Part shown: piece by piece, positions 7,065 through 14,644 of the stretch
Numbering within the stretch: the first letter of the stretch is position 1
How the letters are laid out: each line of letters begins with the position of its first letter
Source of the DNA: Gallionellaceae bacterium UBA6222
GTDB lineage: Bacteria; Pseudomonadota; Gammaproteobacteria; Burkholderiales; Gallionellaceae
Assembly (NCBI GenBank): GCA_002421915.1
Contig: DISA01000057.1
Span: 1-20,355 of the forward strand
DNA: 20,355 nt
Direction: 5' to 3'
Position numbers and translations under genes: made by a program
The notes under the pieces: model-generated
Told to the model about the DNA's origin: nothing
Database searches by the model: none
The model's input: only the letters and a program-made list of their open reading frames with translations

Positions 7065-7070
7065 TATACT
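7065..7070 (+). promoter_or_regulatory. Probable -10 element of the thrS promoter
   Basis: TATACT differs from consensus at one base and is followed by a GC-rich discriminator (GCGCGGCG), a pattern common at growth-rate-regulated translation genes. No good -35 box is visible 16-18 bp upstream. A transcript starting near 7077 would have a leader of about 75 nt before thrS, containing the hairpin at 7112-7138. Confidence 0.45.
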
Positions 7071-7111
7071 GCGCGGCGTTCGGCGCGGGGTGTGCCGGAT
7101 TTAATTTAAAG

Positions 7112-7138
7112 TGCGGCGGTTGCCGCATTTGTATTTTT
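7112..7138 (+). terminator. Hairpin with T-rich tail between the MCE operon and thrS
   Basis: TGCGGC (7112-7117) pairs with GCCGCA (7122-7127) around a GGTT loop, followed by TTTGTATTTTT. It resembles an intrinsic terminator for the MCE operon. Because a likely thrS promoter lies upstream of it (7065-7070), it could also act as an attenuator in the thrS leader. Confidence 0.55.
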
Positions 7139-7152
7139 GCCGAGTGGATAAA

Positions 7153-9066
7153 ATGCCTGTCATTACCTTGCCGGATGGTTCGCAACGTAGCTTCCCCAAC
7201 CCTGTGACTGTAGCCGAGGTCGCGCAGAGTATCGGCACCGGACTGGCGCGTGCTGCACTGGCTGGCAGAGTAGACGGGGTATTGGTGGATACCTCGCATC
7301 TGATTGCTACCGATGCCAAGCTGGCCATCGTGACCGACAAGGATGCGGATGGTGTCGACCTGATCCGCCATTCTGCTGCACACTTGCTGGCTTATGCGGT
7401 GAAAGAGCTGTTTCCAGAGGCACAAGTAACCATCGGTCCGGTGATCGAGGACGGTTTTTTTTATGACTTTGCCTATTCGCGCCCCTTTACGCCGGAAGAT
7501 CTGACAGCCATCGAAAAACGGATGGCAGAGCTGGCAAAGCTCGATCTGCCGGTGACGCGGCGTGTTTTGCCGCGCGACGGGGCGGTCGCCTACTTCAACT
7601 CTATCGGCGAAAAATACAAGGCTGAGATCATCGAGTCCATTCCGGTCAATCAGGAAGTCTCGTTGTACAGCGAAGGCGAATTCACCGACCTCTGTCGTGG
7701 CCCGCACGTGCCTTCGACCGGCAAACTCAAAGTGTTCAAGCTGATGAAGGTGGCGGGTGCTTATTGGCGCGGTGATTCGAAGAATGAGATGTTGCAACGC
7801 ATCTACGGTACGGCTTGGGCCAAAAAAGAAGATCTGGATGCCTATTTGCACCGTCTGGAAGAAGCGGAGAAGCGTGACCATCGCAAGCTGGGAAGACAGC
7901 TAGATCTGTTCCACATGCAGGATGAGGCACCTGGCATGGTGTTCTGGCACCCCAAGGGCTGGGCCGTGTGGCAGGTGATCGAACAGTACATGCGCCGGGT
8001 GTACCTGGATAACGGCTACCAGGAAGTGCGCTGCCCGCAGATCATCGACCGTGTCCTCTGGGAAAAATCCGGCCACTGGGAACATTACAAGACCAATATG
8101 TTCACCACCGAGTCGGAAAAACACGACTACGCGATCAAGCCGATGAACTGCCCCGGTCATGTGCAGGTGTTCAACGCCGACCTGCGCTCCTACCGCGAGC
8201 TGCCATTGCGCTATGGCGAATTCGGTTCCTGCCATCGCAACGAGCCGTCCGGCGGTTTGCATGGTTTACTGCGCGTGCGCGGTTTCGTGCAGGACGATGG
8301 CCATATCTTTTGTACCGAAGCACAGATCGAATCCGAAGTCACCGCATTCAACGCGCTGGTGCTCAAGGTATACAAGGATTTCGGTTTCAATGATGTGGTG
8401 GTTAAGCTGGCGCTGCGCCCGGAAAACCGGGTTGGATCAGACGAAATCTGGGATAAATCCGAAGAAGCTTTGCGCGCTGCATTGCGCGCTTCCCGCATGA
8501 CTTGGGTCGAATTGCCGGGTGAGGGGGCGTTCTACGGTCCGAAGATCGAATTCCACATCAAGGATGCCATTGGTCGCTCCTGGCAGTGCGGCACCATCCA
8601 GGTGGACTTCTCAATGCCGGGCCGACTGGGCGCCGAATTCGTCGATGAGGACAATACGCGCAAGGTGCCGGTGATGCTGCACCGGGCGATATTGGGCTCG
8701 CTCGAGCGGTTCATCGGCATTCTGGTGGAAAACCATGCCGGGGCGCTGCCTTTGTGGCTGGCTCCGGTGCAGATCGTGGTGATGAACATCTCACAGGCGC
8801 AGGAAGAATATGCCGGGAAAGTGGCGGAGATATTGCGAACCTCCGGTTTCCGCGTGCAAACAGATTTGCGCAACGAGAAGATTACCTATAAAATCCGGGA
8901 ACATAGCTTGCAGAAGTTGCCTTACCAGTTGATTGTCGGCGATAAGGAAACGGCTGCCGGCCTCGTTGCCGTGCGAACCCGCCAAGGTGAAGACCTTGGG
9001 CAGCTGTCGGTGGAAGCGCTGTTACAGCGTCTGAATGCCGAGCTGCATGCGGTGAGCGCGGTTTAA
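7153..9066 (+). CDS. thrS: Threonine--tRNA ligase
   Basis: 637 residues, against 642 in E. coli. It charges tRNA-Thr with threonine in the cytoplasm. The start at 7153 gives MPVITLPDGS, the usual beginning of the TGS domain (1-62); an upstream in-frame GTG at 7111 would place the leader hairpin inside the gene. The editing domain carries HSAAHLLAYAV with the HxxxH pair and DLCRGPHVPSTG with the conserved Cys. The class II core has the three zinc ligands of the family: Cys333 in MNCPGH, His384 in DDGHIF and His510 in VMLHRA, each one residue earlier than in E. coli. Motif 2 reads GSCHRNEPSG. The anticodon-binding domain fills about 535-637. The gene heads the conserved thrS-infC-rpmI-rplT-pheST-ihfA block. 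Confidence 0.98.
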   Translation: MPVITLPDGSQRSFPNPVTVAEVAQSIGTGLARAALAGRVDGVLVDTSHLIATDAKLAIVTDKDADGVDLIRHSAAHLLAYAVKELFPEAQVTIGPVIEDGFFYDFAYSRPFTPEDLTAIEKRMAELAKLDLPVTRRVLPRDGAVAYFNSIGEKYKAEIIESIPVNQEVSLYSEGEFTDLCRGPHVPSTGKLKVFKLMKVAGAYWRGDSKNEMLQRIYGTAWAKKEDLDAYLHRLEEAEKRDHRKLGRQLDLFHMQDEAPGMVFWHPKGWAVWQVIEQYMRRVYLDNGYQEVRCPQIIDRVLWEKSGHWEHYKTNMFTTESEKHDYAIKPMNCPGHVQVFNADLRSYRELPLRYGEFGSCHRNEPSGGLHGLLRVRGFVQDDGHIFCTEAQIESEVTAFNALVLKVYKDFGFNDVVVKLALRPENRVGSDEIWDKSEEALRAALRASRMTWVELPGEGAFYGPKIEFHIKDAIGRSWQCGTIQVDFSMPGRLGAEFVDEDNTRKVPVMLHRAILGSLERFIGILVENHAGALPLWLAPVQIVVMNISQAQEEYAGKVAEILRTSGFRVQTDLRNEKITYKIREHSLQKLPYQLIVGDKETAAGLVAVRTRQGEDLGQLSVEALLQRLNAELHAVSAV

Positions 9067-9087
9067 TTTTTTAATGGAGAAATTGCA

Positions 9088-9606
9088 ATAGCACAGGATA
9101 AGTCGCAGCGACTGAACGAGCAGATAACGGCACCACAGGTGCGGCTCGTCGGCGCGGAAGGAGAGCAGGTTGGCGTTGTGACAGTGGCGGAAGCCCTGCG
9201 CATGGCGGACGAGGCGGAACTGGATCTGGTTGAAATTGCGCCGATGGCGGAACCGCCGGTCTGTCGCATCATGGATTTTGGCAAATTCAAATATGCCGAA
9301 AGCAAGAAACAGCATGAGGCCAAGCTCAAGCAAAAACAGGTTCAGGTCAAGGAAATCAAGTTCCGGCCAGGTACCGATGAAGGGGACTACAACATCAAGT
9401 TGCGCAACCTGATCCGTTTCCTGGCAGACGGCGACAAGACCAAGGTGACATTGCGCTTTCGCGGGCGCGAAATGGCGCATCAGGAAATCGGCATGCGCCT
9501 GATCGAACGGATTCGTGCAGACCTCACCGAACACGGCGCGGTCGAGCAATTTCCGAAAATGGAAGGCCGTCAGATGGTGATGGTGATCGGACCCAAACGC
9601 AAATAA
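9088..9606 (+). CDS. infC: Translation initiation factor IF-3, ATA start codon
   Basis: 172 residues. IF3 binds the 30S subunit and rejects non-standard initiation codons and tRNAs. The N-terminal domain starts with (I)AQDKSQRLNEQITAPQVRLV, typical of proteobacterial IF3, and the linker and C-terminal domain follow (KEIKFRPGTDEGDYNIKLRN, VTLRFRGREMAHQEIG). No ATG, GTG or TTG precedes these family residues. GGAG at 9076-9079 is 8 nt from an ATA at 9088 but only 2 nt from an ATT at 9082, so ATA is the most likely start. E. coli infC uses ATT for the same purpose: IF3 represses its own mRNA by discriminating against the rare start. Starting at the internal GTG 9139 would delete conserved N-terminal residues. 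The gene begins 21 bp after thrS. Confidence 0.95.
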   Translation: MAQDKSQRLNEQITAPQVRLVGAEGEQVGVVTVAEALRMADEAELDLVEIAPMAEPPVCRIMDFGKFKYAESKKQHEAKLKQKQVQVKEIKFRPGTDEGDYNIKLRNLIRFLADGDKTKVTLRFRGREMAHQEIGMRLIERIRADLTEHGAVEQFPKMEGRQMVMVIGPKRK

Positions 9607-9615
9607 GTTTGCATT

Positions 9616-9662
9616 GCAACGGAGCAAGGGGCTGCCGTTGCGGTGGTGGTAAAAAGTGCCCC
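9616..9662 (+). promoter_or_regulatory. Putative H-type pseudoknot in the rpmI-rplT leader (candidate L20 operator)
   Basis: GCAACGG (9616-9622) pairs with CCGTTGC (9635-9641). Within that loop, GGGGC (9628-9632) can pair with GCCCC (9658-9662) downstream, forming an H-type pseudoknot with an A-rich second loop (AAAAA at 9651-9655). In E. coli and Bacillus, ribosomal protein L20 represses the rpmI-rplT mRNA by binding leader structures, and the E. coli site includes a pseudoknot. The position here, in the 127-nt gap before rpmI, fits that role. The specific match to L20 binding is inference. Confidence 0.5.
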
Positions 9663-9733
9663 GGACAAGTGATTTCGGGTTTTAAGTGTTTCTGTCAGAG
9701 ACCTCCCGGTGTCATCCAATAAACGGAGTCGTT

Positions 9734-9931
9734 ATGCCAAAGATGAAAACCAAAAGCGGCGCGAAGAAGCGTTTTGTCGTTCGCGCGGGTGGCAGCATCA
9801 AGCGCGCACAAGCGTTCAAGCGCCACATCCTCACCAAGAAAACCACCAAGTGCAAGCGCCAGTTGCGTGGTTCGACCGAAGTTCACGCAACCAACACGGC
9901 GTCCGTTCGCGCCATGATGCCCTACGCATAA
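9734..9931 (+). CDS. rpmI: 50S ribosomal protein L35
   Basis: 65 residues, the full family length, highly basic. The start MPKMKTKSGAKKRF is the L35 signature, and the ATG at 9734 has GGAG at 9725-9728. An upstream in-frame TTG at 9686 would add a non-family extension and has no ribosome site. L35 is a small protein of the large ribosomal subunit. It lies 12 bp before rplT, with which it is presumably co-transcribed and co-regulated through the leader structure at 9616-9662. Confidence 0.97.
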   Translation: MPKMKTKSGAKKRFVVRAGGSIKRAQAFKRHILTKKTTKCKRQLRGSTEVHATNTASVRAMMPYA

Positions 9932-9943
9932 GGAGTTATTGAC

Positions 9944-10303
9944 ATGGCAAGAGTTAAACGTGGTGTAACGGCGCGCGCGCGCCACAAGAAAGTTCTGGAC
10001 AAGGCCAAGGGTTACCGTGGTCGCCGCAATAGCGTCTATCGCATCGCCAAGGAGGCGGTGATGAAGGCGGGTCAATATGCCTATCGTGACCGTCGTCAGA
10101 AGAAGCGTCAGTTCCGTACTTTGTGGATTGCGCGGATCAACGCGGCTGCTCGTGAACAGGGTTTGAGCTATAGCGTATTCATGAACGGCCTAAAGAAGGC
10201 GGCGATCGATATCGATCGCAAGGTGCTGGCTGACCTGGCCGTGTTCGACAAGGCTGCATTCACGCAGATCGTCGGACAAGCCAAAGCCAGCCTCGGCGCG
10301 TAA
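9944..10303 (+). CDS. rplT: 50S ribosomal protein L20
   Basis: 119 residues, normal for the family. The N-terminus MARVKRGVTARARHKKVL and the long basic helix after it are characteristic; this part threads into 23S rRNA during early large-subunit assembly. The globular C-terminal part begins near SYSVFMNGLKKA. A strong AAGGAG lies upstream of the ATG. L20 is also the usual autogenous repressor of rpmI-rplT, so the pseudoknot-capable leader upstream is relevant to its control. The gene is followed by a strong intrinsic terminator. Confidence 0.98.
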   Translation: MARVKRGVTARARHKKVLDKAKGYRGRRNSVYRIAKEAVMKAGQYAYRDRRQKKRQFRTLWIARINAAAREQGLSYSVFMNGLKKAAIDIDRKVLADLAVFDKAAFTQIVGQAKASLGA

Positions 10304-10317
10304 TTTTGGCGCAATAC

Positions 10318-10346
10318 AAAAAAGGAGGCTTCATGCCTCCTTTTTT
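10318..10346 (+). terminator. Intrinsic terminator after rplT
   Basis: A 12-bp stem, AAAAAAGGAGGC (10318-10329) with GCCTCCTTTTTT (10335-10346), encloses a TTCAT loop; the T-run forms the tail. It ends 25 bp before the pheS ATG, so pheST must depend on read-through or on a promoter inside rplT; I see no convincing promoter in the gap. Confidence 0.9.
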
Positions 10347-10370
10347 GTTTCATAACCGAATAATTAAACG

Positions 10371-11381
10371 ATGCAAGAACTTCAAACAATTCTCGATGAT
10401 GCGCTGAATAGTTTTGCTGCAATAGTCGACGCGGCAGAACTGGAAAATATCAAGGCCCATTATCTCGGCAAGGAAGGCAGTCTGACCGGTCTGTTAAAGG
10501 GTTTGGGCAAACTCTCTGCCGATGAGCGCCCGGCGGCAGGAGCGCGCATCAATCAGGCTAAACAACAGATTGAAGCGGCGCTGCAAGCGCGGCGCGATGC
10601 CATTCAACAACAAGCGTTGCAATCCAGACTGGCGGCAGAGGCGCTGGATGTGACGTTGCCTGGGCGTGGCACGGGTGTGGGCGGCTTGCATCCGGTCACC
10701 CGCACGTTGGAGCGCATCGAAATCCTGTTTCACTCGATCGGGTTTGCGGTGGCGGAGGGTCCGGAGATCGAAAATGATTTTTATAATTTTACCGCACTGA
10801 ATATTCCCGCCGATCATCCGGCGCGTGCCATGCACGACACTTTCTATATTGACGAGCAGCATGTGCTGCGTACGCACACATCGCCGATTCAGATCCGCTA
10901 CATGCAAGCGCACATGGAGAAGTACAAGCATCTGGAGACGATGCCGGACATCCGCATCATCGCGCCGGGACGCGTTTATCGTGTGGACTCGGATGCCACC
11001 CATTCGCCGATGTTCCATCAGGTGGAAGGTCTGTGGGTTGGTGAGCGTGTGAGCTTTGCCGATCTGAAGGGTGTGATTGCCGATTTCCTGCAGAATTATT
11101 TCGAGACCGAAGATATGCAGGTGCGTTTCCGCCCTTCGTTCTTTCCGTTCACCGAACCTTCGGCCGAGATGGATATGAGCTGGAAAGGCGGTTGGTTGGA
11201 GATCGGCGGTTGCGGCATGGTGCATCCGAACGTGCTCAAGCATGTTGGTATCGACAGCGAGAAATATATCGGTTTCGCCTTCGGCATGGGTGTGGAGCGT
11301 CTGGCCATGTTGCGCTATGGCGTGAACGATCTCAGATTGTTCTTCGAGAACGATCTGCAATTCCTTAAACAGTTCAACTGA
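10371..11381 (+). CDS. pheS: Phenylalanine--tRNA ligase alpha subunit
   Basis: 336 residues, against 327 in E. coli. The N-terminal coiled coil (about 1-95) binds tRNA, and the class II catalytic core follows: GGLHPVTRTLERIEILFHSIGF, then EGPEIENDFYNFTALNIPADHPAR (motif 1 region), RTHTSPIQIRYM, and FRPSFFPFTEPSAEMDM (motif 2/3 region). The C-terminus has FAFGMGVERLAMLRYG, the ATP-binding motif 3 with its arginine. It forms an alpha2-beta2 enzyme with PheT, encoded 2 bp downstream. No Shine-Dalgarno precedes the ATG, unlike most genes here. Confidence 0.98.
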   Translation: MQELQTILDDALNSFAAIVDAAELENIKAHYLGKEGSLTGLLKGLGKLSADERPAAGARINQAKQQIEAALQARRDAIQQQALQSRLAAEALDVTLPGRGTGVGGLHPVTRTLERIEILFHSIGFAVAEGPEIENDFYNFTALNIPADHPARAMHDTFYIDEQHVLRTHTSPIQIRYMQAHMEKYKHLETMPDIRIIAPGRVYRVDSDATHSPMFHQVEGLWVGERVSFADLKGVIADFLQNYFETEDMQVRFRPSFFPFTEPSAEMDMSWKGGWLEIGGCGMVHPNVLKHVGIDSEKYIGFAFGMGVERLAMLRYGVNDLRLFFENDLQFLKQFN

Positions 11382-11383
11382 TT

Positions 11384-13744
11384 ATGCAATTTTCAGAATC
11401 CTGGCTGCGTACCCTCGTTAACCCATCTCTGACCAGCGTGGAGCTGTCGCACCTGTTGACCATGGCCGGGCTGGAAGTGGAGGGAATGGTTGCGGTCGCT
11501 CCCGCTTTCGACAAGGTTGTGGTGGCTGAGGTTTTGGGCAAAGAAAAGCATCCCGATGCGGATCGCCTGAATGTGTTGACGGTGAACGTTGGCCAGGCTG
11601 AATCATTGACCATCGTGTGCGGCGCGCAGAATGTGAGCATCGGGATGAAGGCGCCTTGCGCTCTGGTTGGCGCCAAACTGCCCGGCATCGAGATCAAGCA
11701 GGCCAAGGTGCGCGGTATCGCCTCCTTTGGCATGATGTGCTCGGCCGAAGAGCTCGGTTTGTCGGCAGAAAGTGACGGATTGATGGAACTGGCGAGCGAT
11801 GCCGTGGTTGGGCAAAGTATTCGTGAACATCTCGATCTGAATGATCAACTCATCACTCTCAAGTTGACACCCAATCGCTGTGACTGTCTTTCTATCCAAG
11901 GAATCGCGCGTGAAGTTGCGGCGTTGACAGGCGCAACTTTGCAAGCCATTCCGGCAGCCACTTTCAGTCCGACAACAAGCCGCAAGCTTGAGGCCAAAGT
12001 ATCGGCTTCGGTGGCGTGTCCGCGTTACAGTGGACGGGTGATTTCCGGGGTGAACGCCAGGGCGGCGACACCCGCTTGGATGCTGCGGCGTCTGCAACGG
12101 TGCGGCTTGAGGAGCATCAATGCCCTGGTTGATGTAACCAATTATGTCCTGCTGGAACTGGGGCAACCGCTGCATGCGTTCGATCTGAACAAGCTTCAGG
12201 GCGACATTGAGGTGCGTTTTGCGCGCAAGGGAGAAAGCCTGAAGCTGCTGAACGAACAAACGATTGAATTGCAGGGTGACATGCTGGTGATCGCCGATGG
12301 CAAGCACCCGGTTGCGCTTGCCGGGGTAATGGGCGGCACTGACAGTGCGGTGGATGAGGCAACGACCGATATTTTTCTGGAGAGCGCATTCTTTTCACCG
12401 GCAGTGATCGCCGGAAAATCGCGTCGAATCGGTTTTAGTTCCGATTCTGCATATCGTTTTGAACGCGGGGTGGATTTTTTGGCAACACAACTCGCACTGG
12501 ATCGCGCCACCCAATTGATTCTGGATATCTGCGGCGGGCAAGCAGGAGCGGTGACGGAAGTGCGGGGTGAATTGCCGGTACGTTTCCCGGTCAGATTGCG
12601 GACCGCGCGCGTTCAGCGGGTGTTGGGTGTGGCGCTGGAGAACGGTGAGTTAGAACAGATTCTGTCCAGCCTGGGCATGGCATTGCAGCAGGAGGGTGAT
12701 GGATTCTCCGTGACTCCGCCCAGTTACCGCTTTGACGTTGGAATCGAAGAAGATCTGATTGAGGAAGTTGCGCGTGTGCATGGCTACGACAACATTCTGC
12801 CTGCGCCGCCCCGGGCACGGATGACCATGTTGTCGCTGGTTGAGGCAGAGCGGCCACTGGCAAAAATACGCCGGAGTATGGTGTTGCGCGATTATCAGGA
12901 AGCCATCAACTACGCTTTCGTCGAGGCAGAATGGGAGCGTGACCTGTACGGCAATACCACGCCGATTACCCTGAAAAATCCTATTGCCAGTCAGATGAGT
13001 GTGATGCGCAGCAGCTTGCTGGGCGGCTTGCTGGTTAGCTTGCGCACCAATCTGTCACGCAAGCAGCCGCGTGTTCGCCTGTTCGAGATTGGTGGTTGTT
13101 TCAATACCGAGGCGGGCAATTACATTCAGCGCGATCATTTGGCCGGGCTGGCTTATGGCGGGGCTGTTGCGGAGCAGTGGGGTATGACCGCGCGCAACAT
13201 CGACTTCTACGATATAAAAGGCGATATCGAAGCCTTGTTTGCACCGTACAGTGTGATTTTGCAGGCAGCACAACACCCAGCTTCCCATCCCGGGCGCTCT
13301 GCGCGCATCCTCTTGGACGGACTCCCAGTCGGCTGGATCGGTGAGTTGCACCCGCGATGGCAGCAACAAAATGATCTGCCACAGTCGGTGATGTGGTTCG
13401 AAATCGAGTTGGCTGCCCTGCAGCAGGGCAGCGTTCCCCGGCTGCATGACATTTCGCGCTTTCCCCCGGTGCGGCGGGATATTGCGGTTGTGGTCGATGA
13501 ACGCGTCAATGTCCAGTCTTTGCTGGATACAATACGAGCCTGCAAAGCACCTTATGTCGTTGATATTTGTTTGTTCGATTTATATCGTGGACCGGGGGTG
13601 GGCGAAGGGAGAAAAAGCCTTGCATTCCGTGTGTTATTACAAGATACTCGAAAAACACTTACTGATTCGGAAATCGAGCCGAGCATTGCCGGAGTGGTGG
13701 GCGCATTGCAGAAAACTGGTGCACAAATAAGGGGGGAGTCATGA
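11384..13744 (+). CDS. pheT: Phenylalanine--tRNA ligase beta subunit
   Basis: 786 residues, against 795 in E. coli. Domains in order: an EMAP/OB-type tRNA-binding fold (about 40-150, with HPDADRLNVLTVNVG), the B3/B4 editing domain (about 210-385, with NYVLLELGQPLHAFD and the GVMGG phrase), the B5 domain (about 400-475), the catalytic-like core (about 490-680), and a C-terminal FDX-ACB anticodon-binding domain (about 690-786, starting near ISRFPPVRRDIAVVVDE). The editing domain hydrolyses Tyr-tRNA-Phe. The ATG follows the pheS stop by 2 bp and the 3' end overlaps ihfA by 4 bp (ATGA), so pheS, pheT and ihfA are probably co-translated. Confidence 0.98.
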   Translation: MQFSESWLRTLVNPSLTSVELSHLLTMAGLEVEGMVAVAPAFDKVVVAEVLGKEKHPDADRLNVLTVNVGQAESLTIVCGAQNVSIGMKAPCALVGAKLPGIEIKQAKVRGIASFGMMCSAEELGLSAESDGLMELASDAVVGQSIREHLDLNDQLITLKLTPNRCDCLSIQGIAREVAALTGATLQAIPAATFSPTTSRKLEAKVSASVACPRYSGRVISGVNARAATPAWMLRRLQRCGLRSINALVDVTNYVLLELGQPLHAFDLNKLQGDIEVRFARKGESLKLLNEQTIELQGDMLVIADGKHPVALAGVMGGTDSAVDEATTDIFLESAFFSPAVIAGKSRRIGFSSDSAYRFERGVDFLATQLALDRATQLILDICGGQAGAVTEVRGELPVRFPVRLRTARVQRVLGVALENGELEQILSSLGMALQQEGDGFSVTPPSYRFDVGIEEDLIEEVARVHGYDNILPAPPRARMTMLSLVEAERPLAKIRRSMVLRDYQEAINYAFVEAEWERDLYGNTTPITLKNPIASQMSVMRSSLLGGLLVSLRTNLSRKQPRVRLFEIGGCFNTEAGNYIQRDHLAGLAYGGAVAEQWGMTARNIDFYDIKGDIEALFAPYSVILQAAQHPASHPGRSARILLDGLPVGWIGELHPRWQQQNDLPQSVMWFEIELAALQQGSVPRLHDISRFPPVRRDIAVVVDERVNVQSLLDTIRACKAPYVVDICLFDLYRGPGVGEGRKSLAFRVLLQDTRKTLTDSEIEPSIAGVVGALQKTGAQIRGES

Positions 13745-14052
13745 CCACAACGCTAACCAAGGCGGAACTGGCCGACTTGTTGTTCGATAAGGTCGGTTTG
13801 AATAAGCGCGAAGCAAAAGACATGGTGGAAGCTTTTTTTGAGGAGATTCGCGCGCAATTGGCGCAGGGTGAAAGTGTCAAACTCTCCGGATTCGGTAATT
13901 TCCAATTGCGAGATAAACCACAGCGCCCCGGCCGCAACCCAAAAACCGGCGAAGAAATCCCCATCACCGCGCGCCGCGTGGTGACGTTTCACCCCAGCCA
14001 GAAACTCAAGAGCATGGTAGAGAAGAGCTATCATGGAACCGCACGTAACTGA
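13741..14052 (+). CDS. ihfA: Integration host factor subunit alpha
   Basis: 103 residues, the usual length. The start MTTTLTKAELADLLFDKVGLNKREAK and the DNA-binding arm GRNPKTGEEIPITARRVVTFHP are typical of IhfA; the arm's proline intercalates into DNA and produces a sharp bend. It forms a heterodimer with IhfB, which is not in this window. The pheT-ihfA-merR order is widespread in beta- and gammaproteobacteria. The ATG overlaps the pheT stop (ATGA), and the 3' end overlaps the MerR-type gene by 20 bp. IHF is probably relevant to the consensus site at 512-524. Confidence 0.97.
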   Translation: MTTTLTKAELADLLFDKVGLNKREAKDMVEAFFEEIRAQLAQGESVKLSGFGNFQLRDKPQRPGRNPKTGEEIPITARRVVTFHPSQKLKSMVEKSYHGTARN

Positions 14053-14404
14053 TGCAGACTTGCCGGTGATCCCGGCAAAGCGTTACTTCACCATCGGTGA
14101 GGTGAGTACGTTGTGCGGTGTCAAGGCGCATGTGTTGCGCTATTGGGAGCAGGAGTTTACCCAACTCAAACCGCTTAAGCGCGGCGGCAACCGGCGCTAT
14201 TACCAGCATCACGAGGTCCTGCTCATCCGCCGCATCCGTCATTTGCTGTATGAAGAAGGATTCACCATCAGCGGTGCGCGCAGTCGCCTTGAGCAAACCA
14301 GTCTTATTGGTTCGGGGGCGGAGGATCGGGTTGCAAAACCACGTGTCGATCCCGCAACATTGCGCCGTGAGTTGAATGAAATTCTGTGTTTTCTGCGTGC
14401 GTGA
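14033..14404 (+). CDS. MerR-family transcriptional regulator
   Basis: 123 residues. The winged helix-turn-helix of the MerR family covers about residues 17-85: YFTIGEVSTLCGVKAHVLRYWE, then QLKPLKRGGNRRYYQHHEVLLI and RRIRHLLYEEGFTISGAR. The C-terminal part is short and has no cysteine pair of the metal-sensing type (the last cysteine is near the end in ILCFLRA), so a metal sensor is unlikely. This is the conserved gene of unknown target that follows ihfA in many proteobacteria. The ATG at 14033 lies within ihfA with a 20-bp overlap; GAGAAGAG just upstream can serve as ribosome site. Confidence 0.93.
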   Translation: MEPHVTDADLPVIPAKRYFTIGEVSTLCGVKAHVLRYWEQEFTQLKPLKRGGNRRYYQHHEVLLIRRIRHLLYEEGFTISGARSRLEQTSLIGSGAEDRVAKPRVDPATLRRELNEILCFLRA

Positions 14405-14416
14405 AAGCAAAAATAA

Positions 14417-14444
14417 TTTCATGGTTTCTGCGCTCTGCTATAAT
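14417..14444 (+). promoter_or_regulatory. Promoter of tRNA-Pro
   Basis: A perfect -10 box TATAAT (14439-14444) is followed by a GC-rich discriminator CCGCGCCC, as at stable RNA promoters. A weak -35 candidate TTTCAT lies at 14417-14422 with 16-bp spacing. The start would be near 14451, a few bases before the mature tRNA. Confidence 0.7.
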
Positions 14445-14453
14445 CCGCGCCCT

Positions 14454-14530
<77 letters not shown>

Positions 14531-14541
14531 GGAACAATAAT

Positions 14542-14580
14542 GGCTCGCAGACATCACGCTGTGGGCCGTTTTTATTTTTA
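14542..14580 (+). terminator. Intrinsic terminator after tRNA-Pro
   Basis: GGCTCGCAG (14542-14550) pairs with CTGTGGGCC (14559-14567), including two G-T pairs, around an 8-nt loop. The tail is GTTTTTATTTTTA. It ends about 65 bp before ppiD. Confidence 0.75.
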
Positions 14581-14644
14581 GGATTCGTGTTTTCCAGTCG
14601 ATGTGGCTGGCACGGTAATTTTGGCGTTCAATCACGGGGCTGTT

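Noticed and set aside
7111..7152. GTG at 7111 as the thrS start
   Set aside because: The extra 14 residues are not part of the TGS domain and are encoded by a terminator-like hairpin.
9139..9606. GTG at 9139 as the infC start
   Set aside because: It would remove conserved N-terminal IF3 residues and has no ribosome site; the ATA at 9088 has GGAG at correct spacing.
10494..11360. Minus-strand ORF of 288 codons opposite pheS
   Set aside because: Composition is His/Arg-rich as expected of an antisense shadow; pheS on the plus strand has all class II motifs.
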